From positions 1 to 39,110 of the forward strand of contig JAKSJL010000011.1 of assembly GCA_024398295.1 (NCBI GenBank): DNA of 39,110 nt. Direction: 5' to 3'. A model generated the notes under the pieces. It searched no databases, was not told the origin of the DNA, and saw nothing but the letters and a program-made list of their open reading frames with translations. This DNA comes from Bacteroidales bacterium (GTDB lineage Bacteria; Bacteroidota; Bacteroidia; Bacteroidales; UBA932). A program made the translations under genes and the position numbers. Shown here one piece after another: positions 33,779 through 39,110 of the stretch. Position 1 is the first letter of the stretch. Each line of letters begins with the position of its first letter.

Positions 33779-34948
33779 CTATATTCCTTTAGTTGGCCAG
33801 CCCTCTGGTTTTGTTCTGGTTCCACCGGCAGCCCTGCAATCAGCACAGTCGAAAGGTGTCCACCACGCCATTTTTTTATCTGGATCGTAATCAAATGGAA
33901 CCCACCCCTTATTGTAGTAAGATGGCCAGTGATACTCCCCGACTTCGTCAGCCGGCATGAAGATACCCGAAGTTTTGTAGAACTTGAGGACTGAATCGAT
34001 TACATACATGGATTTTGTCGATTTGTGAGTAACGGAAACAAAACCTATGACGAATTCATCCGGATCATCCACACATCTGATATTTCCCCTCATCTCGCTA
34101 GGATTTGGTGAGAACAAGTCTCCGAGAGAATTTGCCATCTCGTCGATATGATTCATATATTCGTACGCATCCTGCGCTACGGGCATGACACTGACTTCCA
34201 TAAAGTAGCAGTTTGAAAGCTTGCTGTCCGTACGGTTCAGGCTGGCCAGCTCGACATCCTTGAAGACGCTCTGTGTCAGAGACTCGGATGTAAGCACCTG
34301 GAAGCCTCTTGAATAGGCAGTATTCCAGCACCTGTAATTTGGATTCGTCAAAGGCTGGACAAGGCCGTACTTATACCTCCCCGGATATTGTGTCATATCC
34401 CTTGGGATATACTCATACTTTGCCTTATACGCAGCTGTATACTCCCATACTTCCTTATAGGTCACACTGAAGTACTTCGAAGATCCATCAGCATGAAAAT
34501 CCACCTTGGCCCTGAATTTATTCTTTTCAAAATCCAGCTGGTAGTAGAGAGAATCCACTGCCACCCGGGTATCCGCATGCCTCCAGTCAGAGATATACTC
34601 CTTACGATTGCAAACGAAATGGAGTCTGTAATCTGCCTCAGTCGATGCAGATTTCATATTCACCTTACAAGTTCCCGCGGCTGCTGAGAAATCACCCTTG
34701 TATGTACTACCATCAGAGCCCTCGACCCATAGGTCAGTCAAATGAGCGAGGCTATAGTCAAACTCTGGTGCATCCTCTTCCACATACAATGGTTCCAGCT
34801 TGGAAACCCTTATCTCAAACTCGTCACCAACTATGATATCACCAAATACCACAAGTCTGTCGACAGATGAAGAATCGTCTACCGAGAATGGATATACACA
34901 TGAGACTGCTAGCAAGGCAGCACAGACAAACAGTATAATCTTCTTCAT
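33779..34948 (-). CDS. DUF4249-family surface lipoprotein
   Basis: This 389-residue lipoprotein has a signal ending LLAVSC (C17). After a short acidic linker comes an N-terminal beta domain (RLVVFGDIIVGDEFEIRVSKLEPL, about 31-54; LTDLWVEGSDGSTYKGDF). A mixed C-terminal part ends with the cysteine-bearing CADCRAAGGTRTKPEGWPTKG. This architecture, with the Cys-x-x-Cys and GGT-x-x-KP-x-x-W ending, is that of DUF4249 proteins, which are found beside TonB-dependent receptors in Bacteroidetes, in the position that SusD holds beside SusC. It is probably the surface ligand-capture partner, though no ligand is known. Its ATG overlaps the receptor stop by one base (TAATG), so they are coupled. Confidence 0.85.
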   Translation of the reverse strand: MKKIILFVCAALLAVSCVYPFSVDDSSSVDRLVVFGDIIVGDEFEIRVSKLEPLYVEEDAPEFDYSLAHLTDLWVEGSDGSTYKGDFSAAAGTCKVNMKSASTEADYRLHFVCNRKEYISDWRHADTRVAVDSLYYQLDFEKNKFRAKVDFHADGSSKYFSVTYKEVWEYTAAYKAKYEYIPRDMTQYPGRYKYGLVQPLTNPNYRCWNTAYSRGFQVLTSESLTQSVFKDVELASLNRTDSKLSNCYFMEVSVMPVAQDAYEYMNHIDEMANSLGDLFSPNPSEMRGNIRCVDDPDEFVIGFVSVTHKSTKSMYVIDSVLKFYKTSGIFMPADEVGEYHWPSYYNKGWVPFDYDPDKKMAWWTPFDCADCRAAGGTRTKPEGWPTKGI

Positions 34949-37605
34949 TAGAACTTGAGATTAAGATTAACATAAGGAATAGGAACAGCAAAGACGCTGA
35001 GCATATGTCCCTTAACCCGCCCAATCGCATCGTGGTTGAAGAATACCGAGTAGGCATTCTTCCTGCCGGTAACATTGTAAACGCCAAATGTGAGCGAGAA
35101 ATGCGCCAGCTGCTTAAGATAGTGACCGGGCTCGATATTCATGGCCATATCCATTCGGAAGTAATCAGGAATTCTGTATGCATTTCTTCCCGAGAATGCA
35201 AGATAATACTTTCCATTGATCTGATAGCGGCCTACAGGAATGGTTACCGGGCGACCTGTAGAATAGTCCACATTCATGGACAGGCTGACTCTGTGAGTGA
35301 ACTTGTAGTTGCCGACAAGCTTGAAATCATGCGGCTTATCATGGGCAGCACAGTACCAGTCGCCACCGTTGATAGTCTCCACTCCCCTGTCTTCCACCTC
35401 CTTGAGCATTGATCTGGAGTATGTGTATGACACCCATCCATTGAGCTTGCCACTCGGTTTCTTGATCATGAGCTCAGCACCATACGCCTTGCCACGAGTC
35501 TCTACCAGGACGCTCTCAAGATCAGGATTCATGACCAGCTTGGCGCCAGATATGTAGTCGATATAGTGGTACATCTCCTTATAATATCCTTCCACCGAGA
35601 AATCCACCTGGCCAAGAGTCCAATACAAGCCTGAGGCGCCCTGCCACCCAGTCTGAGGACGAAGGTTGGCAGAACTCAGGTGCCATGTATCCATAGGCGA
35701 GACAGAAGTGCTGTTTGAAATCATGTGCAAGCCCTGGCTCATGGAGTTGAAACCTGCTTTGAAAGTGAAATTATCTGAGAATGAATACTTCCCAGAGAGA
35801 CGGACATCAGGATGAAAGTAGAACTTACCTGGGTTCATCGCCAGATATCCAGATAATCGGGTACCGAAATCGATGGACAATCTATCCGTCAAGTTCCATG
35901 TATCACCCATATAGAGCGCCCCTTCAAAAGCATTCTGCTTATCCAGTACTTCCTCAGCAGCAAACGACTCATCGGTAACTGGATTTATCGCTCCTGGTGC
36001 CAGATCATAGAATTGAGCATTGGCGCCATACGACAAAGTATGACGGCCGTAAACTGATTTGAGATCGGCCTTTCCATACATCTGCTTTATTCCTGATGAG
36101 AAAGAATAAGCAGTGTACTGATCGTGAGTGTCGTCAAGGCTGTTGCTGAAACTGTCATAACCAGCCGAAACCGTCATTGTATGGCGATCCCTGAAATGGC
36201 TCTTCCACTTTATGGCAGCATTGGCATTGGTGTAATGGAACGTGGTATCATTGGCAAATGCGAACTTGTCCGAAGAATAGTATCCTGACACCTGGAGGGA
36301 ATTCTCATCGTTGAACTTATGCGTCACGGACACATTGACATCATTGAAACCTGCGATACCTCCTGAATAGTTGCTGCTTGCGGGAAGCAGATTCAGCATC
36401 CAGTTTGAATATGTAGTACGGCCGCCCAGTACGAATGTGGTCTTATCCTTCACGATAGGGCCATCCATCTCGAAATGGGATGTCAGCAGTCCCAAGCCCA
36501 GGCTACCGCTGATTTTCTTGTTATTGCCTTCCTTGCCCCTTACATCAAGAACGCTGGAGATGCGTCCTCCATATTCCACCGGGATGGAACTCTTGAAGAG
36601 CTCGACATCATTGACAACATCTGTATTGAATGACGACAGCAGGCCGAACATGTGGCTTGGGTTGAACACCGTGCCGTCGTTGAACAGGATGAGATTCTGA
36701 TCGGTGGCTCCGCCTCTCACATTGAATCCTGTAGCCGCCTCGCCGACCGTCTTCACACCTGGCAGGGTGAGCACAACCTTAAGAACATCGGCCTCGCCGA
36801 ACGCTGTAGGAATGGTCTTCACGACATTCATCCTGACTGTCTCCACGCCCATCTTGGCATCCCTATGAGCCGAACGGCCATCGGCCGACACAACCGCCCC
36901 CTTCAGGGAAGTCACCTTCTCCTTCATCACGACGTCGAGTCCTCCTTCACCATAAACCTGAAGGTTCAGCGCCATATCCTCCATGGAATAGCCACTGAAA
37001 TGGAGAACATTCTCGCCCAGAGGAAGCTCCACGCGATAGAATCCATCCGAATCCGTGGTGACAAATGCACCTGTCTTGTCGTCATACACGGCGACACCCA
37101 CAAGAGGCTCTCCACTTGTGATGTCACGCACATGTCCGCGCACAAATGCCTTGCCTGTGCGTCCTGGAGTCAGATCTCCAATCTCGTAGATCTTGTTTCT
37201 GAACGTCACCACCTGATTCTCCTCATCCCTCAGCTTCGCCAAGCCATCATCAGCATGGCGATCGACGCGAGGGTCGAAGAAGCCGGCAGGTAGCTCGACG
37301 GCAGCTATGCTCTTGCCCTGAAGGACAAACCACTTCCCGTCGAAGCGTGACACAGCATAACCCTTCGCCTGCAGCTCATCGAGCGCCGCCTTTTCAAATC
37401 CCTCCTTTGGAGCCTTCACCGTATATGAAGCGACATCCTCTGCATCCTTGACAAAATATACCTGCGAGCCGCAATGATGTCGCAGATAACTTACCAATGA
37501 GTCAGAGGCGACTCTTTTAACTTCAATCTCCTGGGCCTGGGCAGACAGAGTAACGAGTGTCAACAGCGACACAAGCCAGAGCCCGATCGTCCTTCTACTT
37601 GCCAT
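34948..37605 (-). CDS. TonB-dependent outer-membrane receptor with STN and carboxypeptidase-D-like domains
   Basis: This 885-residue receptor imports an unknown ligand across the outer membrane using TonB energy. It has a signal peptide (1-25, ending SAQAQ) and an STN-like domain (about 26-100). A linker follows (100-150), then a carboxypeptidase-D regulatory-like domain (about 153-230, VRGHVRDITSGEPLVGVAVYDD), a plug (about 250-360, with GFNVRGGATDQNLILFND and VEYGGRISSVLDVRG) and a 22-strand-type barrel ending in a C-terminal Phe (VPIPYVNLNLKF). The plug and domain order match receptors partnered with DUF4249 proteins rather than SusC with SusD. No FecI/FecR-type sigma/anti-sigma pair is seen nearby although the STN domain is a signalling module. 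It overlaps the gene before it by 11 bases and the DUF4249 gene by one. Confidence 0.93.
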   Translation of the reverse strand: MASRRTIGLWLVSLLTLVTLSAQAQEIEVKRVASDSLVSYLRHHCGSQVYFVKDAEDVASYTVKAPKEGFEKAALDELQAKGYAVSRFDGKWFVLQGKSIAAVELPAGFFDPRVDRHADDGLAKLRDEENQVVTFRNKIYEIGDLTPGRTGKAFVRGHVRDITSGEPLVGVAVYDDKTGAFVTTDSDGFYRVELPLGENVLHFSGYSMEDMALNLQVYGEGGLDVVMKEKVTSLKGAVVSADGRSAHRDAKMGVETVRMNVVKTIPTAFGEADVLKVVLTLPGVKTVGEAATGFNVRGGATDQNLILFNDGTVFNPSHMFGLLSSFNTDVVNDVELFKSSIPVEYGGRISSVLDVRGKEGNNKKISGSLGLGLLTSHFEMDGPIVKDKTTFVLGGRTTYSNWMLNLLPASSNYSGGIAGFNDVNVSVTHKFNDENSLQVSGYYSSDKFAFANDTTFHYTNANAAIKWKSHFRDRHTMTVSAGYDSFSNSLDDTHDQYTAYSFSSGIKQMYGKADLKSVYGRHTLSYGANAQFYDLAPGAINPVTDESFAAEEVLDKQNAFEGALYMGDTWNLTDRLSIDFGTRLSGYLAMNPGKFYFHPDVRLSGKYSFSDNFTFKAGFNSMSQGLHMISNSTSVSPMDTWHLSSANLRPQTGWQGASGLYWTLGQVDFSVEGYYKEMYHYIDYISGAKLVMNPDLESVLVETRGKAYGAELMIKKPSGKLNGWVSYTYSRSMLKEVEDRGVETINGGDWYCAAHDKPHDFKLVGNYKFTHRVSLSMNVDYSTGRPVTIPVGRYQINGKYYLAFSGRNAYRIPDYFRMDMAMNIEPGHYLKQLAHFSLTFGVYNVTGRKNAYSVFFNHDAIGRVKGHMLSVFAVPIPYVNLNLKF

Positions 37606-38236
37606 AAGCCATCAGTTTAAATGCTTTTCTACGTGAAATCTTCTTCAATGCGCCATTCTCCTCGGTATAGTACTGCTCCCTGAGGTGGAAGAACTTCGTG
37701 TACCCTTCGTTATAGTTCGGGTCGCTGTAGCCTATCATGCTGCCGTTGACATTGTTTGAAGAAGAGGAGAAAACCTTCAGGACGCGATAATACACCTTAT
37801 GCTCCCCGTCGGAGAGTACCTGCATAAGACAGGCTTTGTCATCGGAGAGTCCCAATGCAGACGCATTTATGAATCTATCCGTTCCAATGGTAAAGTATGT
37901 TACATAGTCTCTTGACACTATCACACTAGGCATGCCCGAAGCATATCTTACCAGCAGCTGATGCTCAGAGGCATCGATGTTCATCTGAATGCCTGTGTAT
38001 AGCTTTCCATTGTACATTACAGTACCTTCCTTGAAGTCAGGGCCCTGCCAAAAATATGTGCCATTGTAGTGAAGATGGGCATAAGACGTGGCCTGCCTAC
38101 CTCGAAACAGCATAGACTGCTCTCGCGCAGCACTTGTATATGCCTCATACTCGTCATGATTCTGTGAAGACGCATACTGGACAGATGCCAGAAAGCATGC
38201 AAATACAGACAGAAGTTTTATAATTTCTCTATTCAT
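37595..38236 (-). CDS. Secreted protein of unknown function, first gene of the receptor operon
   Basis: A 213-residue protein beginning MNREIIKLLSVFACFLASVQYASSQ, a clear signal peptide. The mature part is rich in Tyr, Ser and Asn and appears mostly beta (LHYNGTYFWQGPDF, VMYNGKLYTGIQMNIDA, LLVRYASGMPSVIVSRDYVTYFTI), with a charged C-terminus (KKISRRKAFKLMAYGK). I do not recognise a family. ATG 38236 is preferred to a TTG at 38248, which would sit almost on the predicted transcription start. Its end overlaps the TonB receptor start by 11 bases, so it is likely co-translated with it and part of the same system. Confidence 0.75.
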   Translation of the reverse strand: MNREIIKLLSVFACFLASVQYASSQNHDEYEAYTSAAREQSMLFRGRQATSYAHLHYNGTYFWQGPDFKEGTVMYNGKLYTGIQMNIDASEHQLLVRYASGMPSVIVSRDYVTYFTIGTDRFINASALGLSDDKACLMQVLSDGEHKVYYRVLKVFSSSSNNVNGSMIGYSDPNYNEGYTKFFHLREQYYTEENGALKKISRRKAFKLMAYGK

Positions 38237-38255
38237 CAGGTTTCGCAATAATGTG

Positions 38256-38263
38256 TAAAGTTA
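38256..38263 (-). promoter_or_regulatory. Probable -7 box of the receptor operon
   Basis: Minus-strand TAACTTTA matches TAnnTTTG in all but the last base, 19 bases before the ATG at 38236. On the plus strand TATTATTG (38268-38275), also one base off, could serve the divergent gene at 38308. The two candidates lie four bases apart. Confidence 0.35.
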
Positions 38264-38307
38264 CTCCTATTATTGCAGAATCCAATGGATTAGGCTAACT
38301 TAGTGTC

Positions 38308-39110
38308 ATGAATTTACGCCATTTCCTACTGACCATCACCGGTATGGTGACATTCAGTGCATGCCACGTCAAGCCTGCGGAGAACAACGATCTCGACAAA
38401 TACGGTCTGAACCAGACCGTGAAATCCATTTATGTTGACGCAGATGACGACTATATCAGGTCTTCACACTACGAAGCATTCTTCAACAGATATGGCCAGG
38501 TAGAACAAGTTAGATACCTCGAGTCCGACGGCACCCTCATCATAGACGAGAAGTATTTCTACGACTCTTCACACCACCTCACAAAGGTATGGCCAATAGG
38601 CGCCGACGGACAGGAGACGGGACGATTCGAGTATGAATTCGATGGAGAGTTCATCTCCAAATACACCGTCATCAATATGAACAACCAGGAAATCAAGAGA
38701 TGGGAGTACAGCTATGATGGAGAACGAGTGGTAAGGATAGAGTGCTTCGAAGAGAATGAGCTCAGATTTGTGACCACAAACACCTACGATGGCGACACAT
38801 ATTTCCAGGTCCTCATGGATGAGCAGGGCGACACCCTGAACATGGGTTATCTGAGGGATCTGGCACCAAACAAGCCCCTGTCTGCCCATTCAGAGGATTT
38901 CAACTTCGATATCGAATATGACGACATGCAGCTGCCAGTAAAGAGCATCGGCACCATGGTAGATTCAAATGGTGCCCTTTACTGGGACGACATCCTGGAT
39001 GAGGCTGGGTACGCCACATATGAATACGAATATGACTCAAAAGGCAATTGGACGACCAGAAGGGTCTTCTTCGGAGACGAAAGGTTACCCGGAGAGGTAA
39101 TCACAAGAAA
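38308..39110 (+). CDS. Lipoprotein with YD/RHS-type repeats, cut by the window edge
   Basis: An uninterrupted frame of 267 codons starts at ATG 38308 and runs off the right edge. The N-terminus MNLRHFLLTITGMVTFSAC is a lipoprotein signal with C19 lipidated. The mature part has repeated tyrosine-aspartate strand pairs: KYFYDSSHHLTKV, RFEYEFDGEFISKY, RWEYSYDGERVVRI, FDIEYDDMQLPVKSI and YEYEYDSKGNWTTRRV. These are the loose YD repeats of Rhs-like and related Bacteroidetes lipoproteins, expected to form a beta-sheet array exposed outside the cell. No toxin or shell domain is visible in this part. It is divergent from the TonB receptor operon with about 70 bases between starts. It may be functionally linked, but that is inference. 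Confidence 0.75.
   Translation, partial: MNLRHFLLTITGMVTFSACHVKPAENNDLDKYGLNQTVKSIYVDADDDYIRSSHYEAFFNRYGQVEQVRYLESDGTLIIDEKYFYDSSHHLTKVWPIGADGQETGRFEYEFDGEFISKYTVINMNNQEIKRWEYSYDGERVVRIECFEENELRFVTTNTYDGDTYFQVLMDEQGDTLNMGYLRDLAPNKPLSAHSEDFNFDIEYDDMQLPVKSIGTMVDSNGALYWDDILDEAGYATYEYEYDSKGNWTTRRVFFGDERLPGEVITR

Overview
The window comes from a Bacteroidales chromosome, probably a gut lineage; family and genus cannot be fixed from this sequence. Four things support this. The division and wall (dcw) cluster has the Bacteroidetes gene order. Many genes are preceded by the Bacteroidetes -7 box TAnnTTTG and lack a clear Shine-Dalgarno. A TonB-dependent receptor is paired with a DUF4249 lipoprotein. 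GLUG-repeat and YD-type lipoproteins are present. Most genes look vertically inherited; I see no insertion sequence, tRNA, rRNA, phage gene or CRISPR array.

Layout. 1-640: the tail of an unfinished gene, a GC-rich palindromic element, a bidirectional terminator and a small membrane protein. 640-1481: an AraC-type regulator split by a frameshift. 1482-7031: miaB; a lipoprotein-SPOR-rpoN operon; radC; and a NagD-like phosphatase. 7090-22538: the dcw operon, mraZ-rsmH-ftsL-ftsI-murE-mraY-murD-ftsW-murG-murC-ftsQ-ftsA-ftsZ, tightly packed and preceded by four TGGAA decamers that look like a MraZ operator. 22573-24291: gltX with its own promoter. 24381-27095: an rpiB-truB-amidase operon on the minus strand. 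27154-29649: a large surface lipoprotein joining GLUG repeats to an SGNH hydrolase. 29651-30208: an unrecognised protein. 30288-32116: a galM-araD pair. 32088-38236: a four-gene minus-strand operon encoding a small secreted protein, a TonB-dependent receptor, a DUF4249 lipoprotein and an MG2-like protein with a plug-like C-terminal domain. From 38308: a divergent lipoprotein with YD-type repeats that runs off the edge.

How the genes work together. The dcw cluster supplies most cytoplasmic and lipid-linked steps of peptidoglycan precursor synthesis (MurE, MurD, MurC, MraY, MurG; murF is absent here) together with the septal machinery (FtsL, FtsI, FtsW, FtsQ, FtsA, FtsZ). The amidase and the SPOR protein nearby also concern the wall. 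The right end is accessory cell-surface biology. The receptor operon is the best candidate for an uncharacterised system: all four products are predicted to be exported, and the last one carries a plug-like fold without a barrel.
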